Source: Phyllostachys edulis
Taxonomy: Eukaryota > Streptophyta > Magnoliopsida > Poales > Poaceae
DNA: 64,000 nucleotides
Direction: 5' to 3'
NCBI GenBank assembly: GCA_036346405.1
Contig: CM070548.1
Span: 55,177,866 to 55,241,865, forward strand
This document shows, in pieces, positions 11,570 through 22,909 of the stretch. The first letter of the stretch is position 1; each line of letters begins with the position of its first letter. The notes beneath the pieces are model-generated. The model had not been told where the DNA came from and searched no databases. It worked only from the letters and a program-made list of their open reading frames with translations. The position numbers and the translations under genes are program-made.

Positions 11570-12413
11570 ATTTTCGTGAATTACAAACGGTTTCAAACAA
11601 AAATCGTCTATGATGAGCTAGTACCACAGACGGTTCATATTCTCTAATTTAACCATGGCTTGAAATCACTAACACTCTGATTTTACCATGGCCTGAAATG
11701 CCTAACTCTCTGATTTAACCATGGCTTGAAATCACTAACACTCTTATTTTACCATGATTTGAAATCACTAACTCTTTGATTTTACCATGATAAGTCATGG
11801 TAAAATCAGAGAGTTAGTGATTTCAGGCCATGGTAAAATCAGAGAGTTAGGCATTTCAAGCCATGGTAAAATCACAGAGCTAGGCATTTCAAGTCAGGTA
11901 AAATCGGGAGATACTTATCACAGATGGTTTTTAATATGAACCGTCTGTGATACTAGCCAATCACAGACGATTTTTGTCTGAAACCGTCTGTGATTTCAAG
12001 TCATGGTAAAATCAGAGAGTTAGTAATTTCAAGTAGTCGTGGCAAAATCAGAGAGTTAGTGATTTCAAGTCATGGTAAAATCAGAGAGTTAGTGATTTCA
12101 AGCTGTGGTAAAATCACAGAGTTAGGTAGTTTTTTCAAGTCATGGTAAAAACACAGAGTTAGGCATTTCTTCAAGCCATGGTAAAATCAGAGAGTTAAAC
12201 ATTTCAAGTCATGGTAAAATCAGGGAGATACTTTATCATAGACGATTTTCAACACGAACCATCTGTGATATTACTTTTTCATAGACGGTTTTTAGTGCAG
12301 CCAGTAACACAGACGATCGCTAAACCAAAATTGTCTGTGATTGTATTTAACATAGATGGTTTTGGTCAATCTTCTGTGATAAGGCGTCCAGTGTTAGCCT
12401 TTTTATAGTAGTG
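11570..12413. repeat. Subterminal repeat array and right terminus of CACTA A
   Basis: Short inverted motifs related to ATCACAGACGGTTTTT...AACCGTCTGTGAT occur at 11590-11640, 11917-11995 and 12228-12385, ending in the CACTA terminus at 12413. Such subterminal repeats bind the TNPA-type protein in En/Spm elements. The 3-bp target copy would be TGA at 12414-12416; the left copy is out of view. Confidence 0.75.
11645..12225. repeat. Array of ~33-bp units in head-to-head orientation
   Basis: The unit CATGGTAAAATCAGAGAG (plus TTAGTGATTTCAAG) occurs about 5 times in reverse orientation from 11645 to 11790. It flips around a palindromic centre near 11792, then continues about 8 times in forward orientation to 12225, interrupted by CACTA motifs. 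Transcribed, it could form a long hairpin. Confidence 0.8.
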
Positions 12414-12416
12414 TGA

Positions 12417-12700
12417 TTATTCCCTTCAGGATTTATTTGATACTAGACTTAGCTATTATTGGTTGATTATTCTCTTTTGAATTTATTCATGGACTTGATT
12501 ATCGATTAGTTTAAATGCTTGAGACTTGAATGGTGATGTTATTAGTTGTTTTATGTTATCTTATTTGATTCTCTTGTGACTCATGGATGGGTTTTTGTTC
12601 CATGCATGCGTGCTGGAATTACTGTTTATTCAATGTTTGATATGGTATCTAGAGTAGTTTAGGTGACATTCTGGGCTCAGTGTTGGACCGAGGTGTTACA
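12417..12700 (+). repeat. Truncated gypsy-type LTR tail
   Basis: The stretch ends GGACCGAGGTGTTACA and resembles the last few hundred bases of the solo LTRs at 57635-59803 and 21126-33337, which end GGTGTTACA. Its left part was probably displaced by CACTA A, which abuts it. No coding content. Confidence 0.55.
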
Positions 12701-13080
12701 TATCTATCTTATTACAAGAAATAAACAAGGCCGTTTGGAGAGACACCATGGCTTCACGGTTGGGGTGGCCAAAATGACGATGCCAAAGGTGCTCGGGAGC
12801 CATCGCGAAAAGGAGCACATGGGGAGATGCTACGAACGCCAAAGGGTAGGTGGTGTAAAGATCCCTAGAGCTATTGCAGCAAAAAATCTCTCTCCTGGTT
12901 CGCATGTCATCATCAGAAGTCGTGTGAGACATTGCGCCAGAGTCCATTATCCAACCTCCCAGAGATTGCATGGAGAGATTGTTCATAGCGGCAATGAGTC
13001 CCGACTAATCCCAAGTAGGTGATGGCGAGGCCGAAGAAGACATGGTGGCAATGGAGAACATGGTGTTGTAGGCTTGAGGC
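12701..13080 (-). pseudogene. Fragment of a second copia pol (protease / integrase N-terminus)
   Basis: Minus-strand reading shows WIMDSGAMSHTTSDD (protease with intact DSG), then a jump to SSRDLYTTYP and LWHRHFGHPNREAM (gag_pre-integrs His box). The normal protease body between them is missing, so the fragment has an internal deletion. An in-frame stop lies upstream near 13019. It is cut on its left side by the LTR tail at 12700. It differs from the element at 33-11131. Confidence 0.75.
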
Positions 13081-13376
13081 GACAGAGGAGGTCGGGCACC
13101 AAGGAGGTCCACAAATATATGTAACTCATTAGAAATTACATGTAAAAGTTTTGGGATCTGCCGCCGACAATAAACCCTTTTGCATCAAACTGTGTATAAT
13201 TTTCTTTGTGAAGAATATAATTATTTCAATAAAAACTTTTATTTGTTAATTTGTTAGTTCATTGTTGCCTAGATAATAACAATTGGACAATATGTGGTAG
13301 CATTGTTTTTAAAAACCAATAGTAATTTTTTCTTTTAATTGTTGGCAGTAATTGATTCAAGAAATATCAGAGGAAA
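13081..13376. other. Unassigned spacer
   Basis: AT-rich sequence between the copia fragment and the Helitron start. I see no coding signal, terminal repeats or recognisable element. It is the insertion host of the Helitron at 13377. Confidence 0.4.
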
Positions 13377-13976
13377 TCTCTACTACTTAAATATTGCAAT
13401 TGGTGGTGGTCGTCCATCCTCCCACCTTCCTCCATATCCGTTGGATCGGTTGGCCAATCGAGGGTCCAGATCGTTCGTCCTCTCGCCCATCTATCCAAAA
13501 CCGCCTCGCTACGTTTCTCCATAACTGCTTTGGTCCACCATTCACCTCACCTCCCACGCCGACAGGTGGGCCCTAGGCTCCCATTCCACTCCTTTCTCTC
13601 TCGCATCTCCCCAATTCTCCTCGTCTTCTCCAACACGCAACTCCCACCCATTCCTCCACCCCCAACCATCCGGATGCTCTCACATTCCCTGCCTCCATGG
13701 ACTTAACCTTCGGCACCGCCACCATCCCCGGTCTTCTGATGGCTATTGCCGGCCATGCAGCAGCCCCCTCCCTGGTATACCTATTTTAAAAATGTTATTA
13801 GTTGATTGTAAAAAAAAGGAACAGGGTACATAGCTGCAGGGGCTCGTTGACATAATACAATTGATAAATACTCCAGAAACAAGACAAAGGGTTGTCAAAT
13901 ATTTTACACAGTTGGTGTATGATATTCAGCATTTTTTTGTTTTACGTCTTATCTGGTTTGATGTCTTCACATGCAG

Positions 13977-14114
13977 AGTTGATGCTTCTTGGATTCATTT
14001 CCTTCCTTCTGAGCCTCTCTCGGGGTTTTATTATTCACATTTGCATTCCAGAAACCGCTACACATTTCATGCTTGCATGCAAGAAAGAGAACCAAAGAGT
14101 TGTCGAAGAAGAAG
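13977..14114 (+). pseudogene. MLO-family exon (second transmembrane region), captured
   Basis: After the acceptor TTCACATGCAG the frame reads ELMLLGFISFLLSLSRGF, then ICIPETATHFMLACKKEN. MLO proteins have a closely similar second transmembrane segment (ELMLLGFISLLL) followed by the luminal CIP...MLPC segment. The exon ends at a donor GAAG|GTTAGG. MLO proteins are seven-transmembrane, plasma-membrane proteins that influence powdery mildew susceptibility and calcium signalling. This is only one exon of a much longer gene, so no function is implied. Confidence 0.8.
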
Positions 14115-14236
14115 GTTAGGGTATACCATATTTTCAAACTTATGAGATAAATATACTTCTATACTGGGAACTTGTGTTGTGTAGAAATGTTTTCGAGAAT
14201 GATCATTATAAAAAAAATAGGCTTGCTCTGTTTCAG

Positions 14237-14353
14237 GATTATGCTCCCTTACTACCACTAGATGCATTGAACCAGCTGCACATCTTCATATTTGTACTTG
14301 GTTTGGTCCATGTTGTTTTCTGCGCTACAACAATATTACTTGGTGTAGCGAAG
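14237..14353 (+). pseudogene. MLO-family exon (third transmembrane region), captured
   Basis: Bounded by acceptor TTTCAG and donor GCGAAG|GTAAAT. It reads DYAPLLPLDALNQLHIFIF followed by VLGLVHVVFCATTILLG and ending VAK. The pattern LHxFIFVLxxxHVxxxxxTxxLGxAK is the MLO family signature for the third transmembrane span. Frame and splice sites are intact. It follows the exon at 13977-14114 after a 122-bp intron-like gap, the correct order for one gene. Confidence 0.85.
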
Positions 14354-15564
14354 GTAAATTTGTAAAGATAAATTTCTGCTACAATGAGTATATGACCATG
14401 TTTGTGAAATATAAACCTACTCTGGGTAAAATTTTATTGATAAGAAAATGGAAGCATTAGGAGACAAGAATTCACAGAGAAATAGGAGACAAGAATTCAC
14501 CGAGAAATACAACTGAAATGTGAGTTGCTGCCCTATCTTTTTGTTTCCATTGGTTATTTTATAAGGACATGATGTAGGCTCCCTACCTTATGTTACATAA
14601 TAAAAGATAGTTGCAATAGATGAAGGTATATAATTAACTTCATTGTATACAATAGAGTACAAAGAGTCAGTTGTGACTGGCGAGTGTTATCCATTCACTG
14701 ATCAATTTAGAATTATATATTCTGTAGCCTTGCACGACCCCTCCCTTAGCTTATGTTTTCATGATTTTAGGGGGTTTTATCAAGGTTTGTATCGGGTCTT
14801 TTCTACAATCATTGCAAGCTTTAGGACGTGATTTGCATGCGATACACCTTTTTTATTTCTCTTAAAACCATTGTTATGCAGATTTACTTGTCATTGTATT
14901 CCTGACTTTTCTGTATGGTGATTGGAGCACTTCTCTGTCCATACTCCATAGTTGTGTGGAACCTACAGATTGGATAACTTCTTTTCCTAAATTGATTAAC
15001 TGAGCTTGCTCTAGAGCACTTTAGCATCAAAATAGGCTGCTTGCTCAAATATCCCAATGTATTTTAAGTTTGCTCTGGATATTAGCTTGCCATTGCATAA
15101 AACCACATGAATACTTTGCATTGTGCCCAACAAGTGGAAAAGCTATATCCTGACTCAGGGTAATTCCTTTAGTCAAATTCTGCAAAGATTGTGCAATTTG
15201 TTTGCTATCTATTATGTTAGTTTCTTTTTGGTTTATACCCTAGATTCATCATCGACAAAACAAGGAGCCACCAAAGCATAGACCACTGTGTTAGACCAAG
15301 CGGATACTTCACAGTTGGAAGCTAATTGAGCGTCCAATTTTGCATCGATTCCTAATGATGTTGATGCCTTATTCTACCTGTTCCATTACCATGTTCCCTT
15401 CATCTCTGTGATAAAAGTTTTGTGTTTTTTTTGGACTTAATAGTTATTAGGAAGTTCTATATTCAAGAAATATTCTTGTGTCCCTTTTTGGGTTAAAAAT
15501 ACTGACTCATTATTTTTATTCTTAGCTTGATGATTTTATTTTTATTGGAAAAATGGTTGCAGTT

Positions 15565-15684
15565 GCAGAGCATGCAGGAAAAGCTACACCATTGAATGTT
15601 GTGATGCATCATAATCATCAAGGTGAATTTGTCAGTGAGCGAACAAAAGGATTTTGGATGAAGCTGGTTGTTGTAAGCTGGATA
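15565..15684 (+). pseudogene. Probable further MLO exon in the Helitron
   Basis: The open stretch ends NHQGEFVSERTKGFWMKLV followed by VVSWI and a clean donor ATA|GTAAGT. MLO proteins have a comparable cytoplasmic-loop segment ending in VSW(I/V) before the next exon. The match is shorter and less distinctive than the two upstream exons, and the acceptor is uncertain. Between 14354 and 15564 I see no other clear exon. Confidence 0.5.
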
Positions 15685-16661
15685 GTAAGTCATATGACCA
15701 TCCTGTCATGTTTCTCAATTCAGTTATTTATAATGTGGATATTTGCATGCTTTGCGCGTGCATTAACCCAAATCATGATCTATGTAACATATGGACTCAC
15801 TATGGAAGACATGTTCACCTCCTTGCACGCAATCATGCATAATAGCCTTGACTATAATGCATGCCTTTTCATTAGCATGGCATCCAATGTATCGAAGACA
15901 GAATTGTCAACTTTTATTAACTGGCACCGGATAAAATTATAGGATGTCATTAGGATATACTTACATGTTATGCTTCTTAGTAGCTCATCAAAATTGTCAA
16001 CCAATGAGTGGTTTATTTTTTTTAAAAAAAGTTTGGGAAAATGAATTGGTTAGCAGTTGGGGTGTTGGCTGCTAAGTATTATGGCCTGAAAGAAACACTG
16101 TCCTCAAAGTATGGAAAGCATGTGCACAAAACTGCACTACTATTATCATGCAAGGTGCTCCTATTTTATCAGCTCGGGAAGCTGTACTATGACATATCAG
16201 GTTGTCAATTACTGAATACTGATTGATAGTAGTCCTGCTGATCATTCTGACCGACTTGATCATAGACGATAGTTGAACAATAATTTGACTGTCTATATGT
16301 GTAACATTATTTTTTGGTCAATTAGGATTTTCTAGCTGATGGTTGCATCGGTGCACCATCACCCTGTAATAATAATGTGTAAAATGCAAGTGTGAAAGAG
16401 AAATGTCAAATATATACGAGATTCATGGATCCTGTCAACAGCAAGCAGAAAGACGAGTGCATGAAAGACTCACTTTTAATTCGTTGATCTTTTTTTTATC
16501 TTCACATCGATACATGTATAACATGTTGATTTGAAAATCCAATAATTGGATAATTGCATGTCCAAGTGAATAGTTTGCTTTAGACACGGTTAGTGTACAT
16601 TGCATATAATTTTTTGGTGTAAAGTATGAGTTTTTGTTGCATCGCACGGGCATGTGACTAG

Positions 16662-17602
16662 TAGTATATATGCAGGAGGTGGATACATCATACTTGCCTA
16701 CTGTTGCTCAGCAAGAGCTGGCAGGAAGTCTAGAAATTGGGATATTTTGCACAACTATAGGGAATTGAGGATGTAGTGTAAACCCATATTTTAGTGCTAG
16801 TATATATGCACGCTCACTCTCAACATGGGAGCCTTTGCATGTGGTTTGGGGTGCACCAAAATGTAGGATAGCTTCTCCCAAGTGCCACATACATAGCGAA
16901 ATTAAGCATTTGTACTCTCTTACGTTTTCGAAAAAAAAAATCTCTCCTTTGCCCTTTCGATTGTTTTCTTTCTTAAAGATGGGATAACACCGGAAACATA
17001 TCCTAGTATCCTACAAGATGACACATAGAAGTGAGAAACACCTAGAGCAGGGAGGGTATGTTGGAATCTAGCAAGATGCACAGGATGGGTGGAGAGGGGT
17101 GAGAGGATGGGATGGATGGATATGCTGATATGCATGCATGCATAGGGCTGAAAGATTTGATTTGGGACACACGAATAAGCAAAGAGGGTGCTTTGGTTGC
17201 CTCTTGCTCTTGCATGCAGCTGCCAGTAGGTAACCAAGCAAGGCAAGGACAAACAGGGGTGGTAAAGGGTAGTGCAGGAAAGGTGAGACAGTGCTGTTCT
17301 TATCTGTGGCTCTCTGTCTCAGGGAACGGAGGAATAAAGTGGTCATGATGCATGTGTACATCAGTACATGTAGGTAGAGAGAGAAAGAGTGTGTGTGCAT
17401 GTGTTACAATACATGGAGGAGAGAGACAAGGGAACCTCTCCTCGGTTTGGCAGAAGGGGAATCTATGCAGGGAGGGGGCCAGGCCAGCGTTTGGGTGTGT
17501 ATGCTCGATCAGCTGCACCAGCAGCTTAGCTAGCTAACAGCTGGGACAGCATGCAACACCAAAACACATCATACGAGAGACAGGTAGAGAGAGTTGTTTT
17601 TT
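16662..17602. other. Unassigned single-copy-looking spacer
   Basis: About 940 bp between the Helitron and the palindromic MITE. It has TA and CATG-rich runs and a purine-rich part (17330-17480). Open frames on the minus strand here have no family features and overlap each other. No terminal repeats and no known small-RNA stem were recognised. Confidence 0.35.
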
Positions 17603-17603
17603 T

Positions 17604-18454
17604 GAGAAAATTAGCTCAGTGATATCGTATTAGAACGTAATCGAAGGAATGACACTTTGTTTGTGATGCAATGAAAAATGACATCGTGAAAACCAAAGAT
17701 TTAGACGAATGATATCGCCGCTAGTTACTTCTGTTTCCAGAATTTTTTAAATATAGAAACTGAGCTCAAAAAATTATCATTTTTTTTTGTAGAGCCATCC
17801 GACACAGTTTAATTGCTTGTGTATTTTTTTAGAAAACTTTATATGTGTTGATTTTGTCTCTAAAATTTATTTAAATATACTATTTGTAAGAATTTTCTAA
17901 CATATAAAATTAGGTCAAAACATTATGAATTTTTTCGACTTCTTACAAAGTGGACTTGATTGTGTAATTTTTCTATAATTTTTACAAAATTAATTAATGC
18001 AATTTCATAATATCCTTACATTATGAAATATTGGACTACTCACACAGTGGACATTATGAAATTGCATTACTTAATTTTGGAAAATTTTAGAAAAATTACA
18101 CAATCAAGTCCACTGTGTAAGGAGTCTGAATTTTTTTTCATAATGTTTCGACCTTATTTTCTATATTAGAAAATTCCTACAAGCAATATAATTAAATGAA
18201 TTTTAGAGACAAAATCAAAATATAAAAAGTTTTGAAAAAAATACACAAGAATTTAAACTGTGTCGGGAGGCTCCACAAAAAAAATTGATAATTTTTAGCT
18301 CGCTTATATTTAAAAAATTCTAGAAACGAAGTAATCAAGGCGATGCCATTCATCTAAATTTTTGGTGTTCGCGATGTCATTTTCTAGTGCATCACGAACG
18401 AAGTGTCATTCCTCTGATAACGCTCTAACGTGATGTCACTGAACTAATTTCCCC
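17604..18454. mobile_element. Palindromic Mutator-like MITE, copy 1
   Basis: The two halves are reverse complements over roughly 400 bp each, with the centre near 18030. The ends read GAGAAAATTAGCTCAGTGA and, on the other strand, GGGGAAATTAGTTCAGTGA. It is flanked by a perfect 9-bp direct repeat, TTGTTTTTT (17594-17602 and 18455-18463), the size typical of Mutator-like elements. There is no coding capacity. A second copy lies at 36919-37778. Confidence 0.8.
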
Positions 18455-18469
18455 TTGTTTTTTCCCCTA

Positions 18470-21120
18470 GAGGAAGTGGGGGAGGAAAAACTTTCATAAG
18501 AGTTGCTATTTTTAGATAATGGAAGAAAAAATCTCTACCAGCCTCTGCATCAAAGATACACACAACTCATTTTATTAAAATGTCTAAAAGCACCAAAATA
18601 AAAATAAACCAATCTGCTAAAAGTGGCTTGAAGCCTTACAATCAAACGATGACTGAAAATTAAACTCAATTATTACAAATCCTATGACTAAATCACCACC
18701 CATGAAGGCTTAACATTTGCTTCGCCACCACTTCCAACATGTCGTTTCCGGCTAACATGGACTCCTTTTGGGCTGATTTCTGCAAATTTACCTAAGCCCT
18801 CAGCCAGTGTCCACTTAATAAGATAACATGCAGGGGGTTAGTGACAATCTTTTTGTCAAAAACAACATCATTCCAACATAATGAGATAGACCAATATAAG
18901 GCACTAGCTCCCACTAGGAGTTGTAACTTTAAATTTTTTTGAAATACCGGCTAACCAATTCCCAAACATATTTTCTATACTCGCAGGAGGAGATCAATTG
19001 AACGCACATTGAACAACCCACCATGCAAGACGTGCAAATGAGCATTCTATAAAAAGATGTTGAATTGTTTCATCTTTAATACAAAAACAACACTTGTTAC
19101 TTCCCCTCCAATTTCTTTTGAGCAGATTATCTTTAGTTAATATTACCCCTCTTTTGAGATACCATAGGAATATTTTCACTTTTAATGGAATTTTAATTAA
19201 CCAAAATAAATTCCTAATGGGGGCTTGATGATTTCCAATTAGTGCCGCATAAAAAGACTGTACTGAAAAAAGTCTAGACTTATTCAAATTCCACCTGAAA
19301 ACATCTTTCCGAGATATCAATTGTAAATTAGCAATTCTCAATATTAACTCTTTCCACACCTGTAACTTAGGGCCAATTATAGGTCGTCAAAAAGAAATAT
19401 ATAGAGGAACTGTTCTCAGAATATTTGCCACTATATCATCCTTCCTCCTGACCACATTATAAAGGAGCAGATATTGACTTTTTAGAGGAGAGTCTCCTAA
19501 CCAGTTATCTTCCCAAAACCTAGTATGCATTCCATTTTTAATCTGGAATGAACCAAAGCTAAAAAATTGATCTTAATTTTTATTAAACCTGACCAAAAAT
19601 GAGAGGTTCCAGGTTTATTAACCATTTGCAAAAGACTCTTCTCACCCAAATATTTCCTTGTTAGCATAGATTGCCAAATTCCTTCTTCATTAAGCAACTT
19701 AAACAACCATTTCCCTAGTAAGATTTTGTTTTTCGTGTCTAAGTTCTGAATTTCTAGACCACCTTGCTCTTTCGGAGAGCAAACTAAATTCCATTTAGCA
19801 AGCCTATATTTACGTCTATGACTGTCGCTCTGCAAATAAAAATATAGATCGATAAAAATCTAGTCATTTGAGAACCTCCCTAGGCACCTCAAAAAACAAT
19901 AGCATAAGCATTGGTAAACTGCTTAGCACCGAGTTAATAAGTACTAGTCGTCCACCAACAGACAAATTCTTTCCTTTCCAACTGCTAAGTTTCTTTTCAA
20001 CTCTATCCTTCACCCCTTTCCAATCACAATTCCTTAATTTTCTGAAGTGAATTGGAATACCTAAGTACCTGAAAGGAAAGGTACCCACTTCACAACCAAA
20101 TATCTGAATATATTGTGGTTCAGCTTCTTTAGCAGAACCAAAACAAAAAATCTCACTCTTGTGGAAATTAATCTTTAAACCTGATAATTGTTCAAAGACA
20201 CATAAAATAAGTTTGAGATTTTTTGCTTGATCTAAATCATAATTCAAGAAGAGGATAGTATCATCCGCATACTGTAATATTGACAACCCATCATTAATCA
20301 AGTGGGGAACTACTCCCGATAAAAGACCTTCTTCTTTAGCTCTTGATATAAAAATGGCAAACATGTCCACAACGAGATTAAAAAGAATTGGGGATATAGG
20401 ATCACCTTGCCTAAGACTCTTTTGAGTTTGAAAAAAAGATCCAAGTTCATCATTGACTTTTATTTCAACACTCCCTTCCTTAACAATTTCCACCCAGGAA
20501 CACCACTTAGGTGAAAAGCCTTTCATCCTCAAGGTTTGAAGTAAAAATGGCCATTTTACTTTGTTGTAAGCTTTATCAAAATCAACCTTGAAAACTACTC
20601 CATCCAAATTTTGTTTATGTAACTCGTGGATGGTCTCATGAAGAATAACAACTCCATCAAGAATAAATCTCCTCTGCATGAACGCCGACTGAGATGGTCT
20701 AACAACCTTTTGAGCTACACCAATAATTCTCTTTTAGTAGCCACTTTAGTAAAAACTTTAAAACTAACATTTAGAAGACAGATAGGCCTATACTGCTGTA
20801 TTTGCTTGGCATCTTGTTTTTTGGGAAGCAGCGTAATGATCCCAAAATTCAAGCTAAAAAGAGGCAAAGAGTAACTATGAAAATTATGAAACATAGCCAT
20901 CATGTCATTTTTAATGACTTCCCAAAACACCTGATAGAACTCAGCAGGGAAGCCATCTGGACCAGGTGATTTGTTATGCTCCATTTGAAAAATAGCTTCT
21001 TTCATCTCCTTCTCAGTGAAAGGTTCAGTAAGGAGATTGTTTTCTGCGTCTGAAACTTGAGGTATATCATTCCTAAAAGCATCAATCATGGATAAATATT
21101 TGACTTCGGATGGTCCAAAC
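18470..21120 (-). pseudogene. LINE (L1-type) ORF2: reverse transcriptase and zf-RVT, 3' part
   Basis: Reading the minus strand: the RT start FTEKEMKEAIFQMEHNKSPG followed by PDGFPAEF, the palm segment KVDFDKAYNKV, the loop LRQGDPISPILFNLV and the catalytic box LQYADDTILF, then the thumb with FRYLGIPIHFRKL. A zf-RVT C-terminus shows WKLILPLKVK-like WLIKIPLKVKIFLWYL and CCFC...H.F..C (about 18994-19359). At least three frameshifts (near 20700, 19850 and 19370) break it. The remainder down to about 18470 is 3' untranslated sequence. The upstream coding part continues at 33343-33640, because a 12.2-kb insertion at 21126 splits it. Confidence 0.9.
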
Positions 21121-21872
21121 AAACCTGTGATACCCTGTTTAAGAAAATTGGGTAACTAAAGGAATTAAAAAGGAAACTAAATAAATTAATAGTGAAGGAT
21201 TTCAGAATTTTGGTGGTTTGAGGAGAATAGTGGGCTGCTGGCCCATAGCCCAAGTGGAAGAGCCTAGCTTTAAGATGGAGAGGGGGGAGCTAGCCAAAAA
21301 GAAAACCCTAACCCTAACTCTATTTCCTAAATCTGCCGCCGCCATCTTGCTAAGCCTCCTGGCTCCCCTCTTTTTGGTCGACGCCATCTCCTGCCCCCTG
21401 GTCTCTTCCTCCAAGCATTGCCGTCGCTCCTCCGATCACGCCCGCCCCTACACCGCACCCTCGGCTCCTCCTCTTCGACCGCCATAGCAATGTTGTTGCC
21501 GCCTGCTCTCTCCTGCCTTCTTGCCCGGCCGACCACAAGACTCCTCGCGGCTCCTCTACCCGCGTGCACCCTTGGTTCCCCGCGCCGCCGCCAAGGCCGC
21601 CGCTGCTGTCGTCGCCTCCTGCCTCCAAAGACGGTTCAAGGCCGCCAATGACGCCAAGAACACCCTTGTTTCCTGGGCGCGCTCGAGCTCCGCGCCTCCA
21701 CTAGCCTCGTCCTCCGCCTCTTTAGGCCCAAGGGAGGAGGCACCGCCGCGCCGTCATGCACTTAGGTGGTCGCGCGCGTCCGAATGCCTACCACTTCGCA
21801 GGTATGGCAGATTTTCAGCATGTTGTTCCAGTGTATGTTGCAGAAGTGAGGAAAAGAGAATGGTCATGATGT

Positions 21873-22070
21873 TGGTACCACCTGCAGGTCGTTTTCGAGC
21901 TGCTCCTCCGGTTCGTCACATCTCCGGTCGTCGATGTGGAAGTTTCTCGGAGGTACATGGACAATTCGTTCATCTCGAGGCTGCTCGACTTGTTCGATTC
22001 CGATGATCCTAGAGAAAGGGACTGCTTGAAAACTTCATATAAAATCCACTCAGGCAATCTTTTGACTTGA
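21873..22070 (+). pseudogene. Fragment of a PP2A regulatory subunit B' (B56) gene inside the LTR
   Basis: The open stretch reads WYHLQVVFELLLRFVTS, then RYMDNSFISRLLDLFDSDDP and RERDCLKTSYKIHSGN before TGA. B56-type PP2A subunits have a matching HEAT-like segment (WPHLQxVxExLLRFV...RYIDxSFVxxLLDLFDSEDPRERxxLKTxLxRIYGK). An in-frame TGA precedes it closely, so only about 60 codons survive. No promoter or further exon was identified. It lies in the plus direction within the solo LTR and is absent from the related LTR at 57635, which suggests capture. Confidence 0.8.
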
Positions 22071-22909
22071 TCACTGCGTTAATACATAATACCTTGTTGT
22101 TGTCGTGCTAATGCAAATGATTTGTCTGTATGTCAGGAGGCAACTAGCCAATATTTTAATTCAAAGCAGAAAGGCCTTGAGCATTGCATGGGGTTTCAAT
22201 CTAGTTGCTGTGTCGGCCTTTGGCCTAACTAAGTTCTTGCCTCAGTGGGCAAATATGAGACCCACCTATCCTGGTATAGCCTTGCTATTTATAAAGTTTA
22301 GTGTTCGGATTCATGTCTTTTACTGGAATGCTTTAGTAGGGACATAGGGTAGTGTGTGGTACTCACATGGAACTAGCCTTTGTCGGTGCTATTGAAACTA
22401 ACCTCGGATTAACTCCAAAGAAAACATGATTGACAAACCGACAAAGAGCTTTGTTGAGAATGTGACATGAATCTCACGAATAGTAGTCAGTGCTTCGAAT
22501 AGGCTTTGTTTGAGTGGCGTTCTTCATGTTTTGAAATCAACTCACTTGTCCCTATGCTTGAGAGCCATCTCTACTCTTTCGTTAAGCAAGGATTTTCTAG
22601 CTCCTTTGGTCTACTCTGCCATCCAGAGTTGTTTTTTTAGTGTCATACAAAATGTCTAACCCTGCCTGTTGAGTTGGAGGAGGTGTTGGATTGACAGAAA
22701 TGCCTGAGTTCCAGAAGTGCAAGGTTCCATTGTTTCATAGGATTGCACTCTGTCTGAATAGCTCTCATTTTCAGTTGTAGGTGGTGGTCATTTCACAGTG
22801 CGCGTCGCTCGGTGGTGGTGAGAACCGAGGCTAGAGCGTTCCGCCTTTTTGGCTTTTATCTCACGGTTGAGGCAAGTGCAAGTAGTATTAATGAGTGATT
22901 ATATTTCAT

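Larger units (their letters stand above)
1..12413. mobile_element. CACTA element A (right part), split by a copia element
   Basis: The right terminus at 12398-12413 reads CCTTTTTATAGTAGTG, the reverse complement of a CACTACTATAAAAAGG terminal inverted repeat, and is preceded by many subterminal copies of the motif ATCACAGACGG/CCGTCTGTGAT. The left end lies before the window. Bases 1-32 and 11137-11360 are parts of one internal stretch that recurs unbroken at 53515-53715 inside CACTA element B, so A and B belong to one family. A GC-rich, exon-like stretch (11379-11500) may be captured DNA but was not identified. No transposase is seen in this part. The family is En/Spm (CACTA), inferred from the termini and subterminal repeats. 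Confidence 0.75.
13377..16661 (+). mobile_element. Non-autonomous Helitron carrying MLO gene exons
   Basis: The 5' end reads TCTCTACTACTTAAATATTG directly after an A, and the 3' end reads GCATCGCACGGGCATGTGACTAG directly before a T. This gives the A|TC...CTAG|T insertion typical of Helitrons. The 3' hairpin keeps its right arm GCACGGG, but the left arm is degraded (TTTGTTGC), consistent with C-to-T change. No Rep or helicase is inside. The cargo is host-gene DNA with introns, including MLO exons at 13977-14353 and probably 15565-15684. At 3,285 bp it is a normal size for a gene-carrying Helitron. Confidence 0.75.

Noticed and set aside
16920..17537. Cluster of overlapping frames and a possible microRNA hairpin
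   Set aside because: None of the well-known plant miRNA sequences was recognised, no long stem is evident, and the frames lack family features.
21327..22006. Overlapping GC-rich frames on both strands (up to 161 codons)
   Set aside because: Low-complexity Ser/Pro/Arg-rich translations from GC-rich LTR leader sequence. Only the short B56 segment in another frame has family features.
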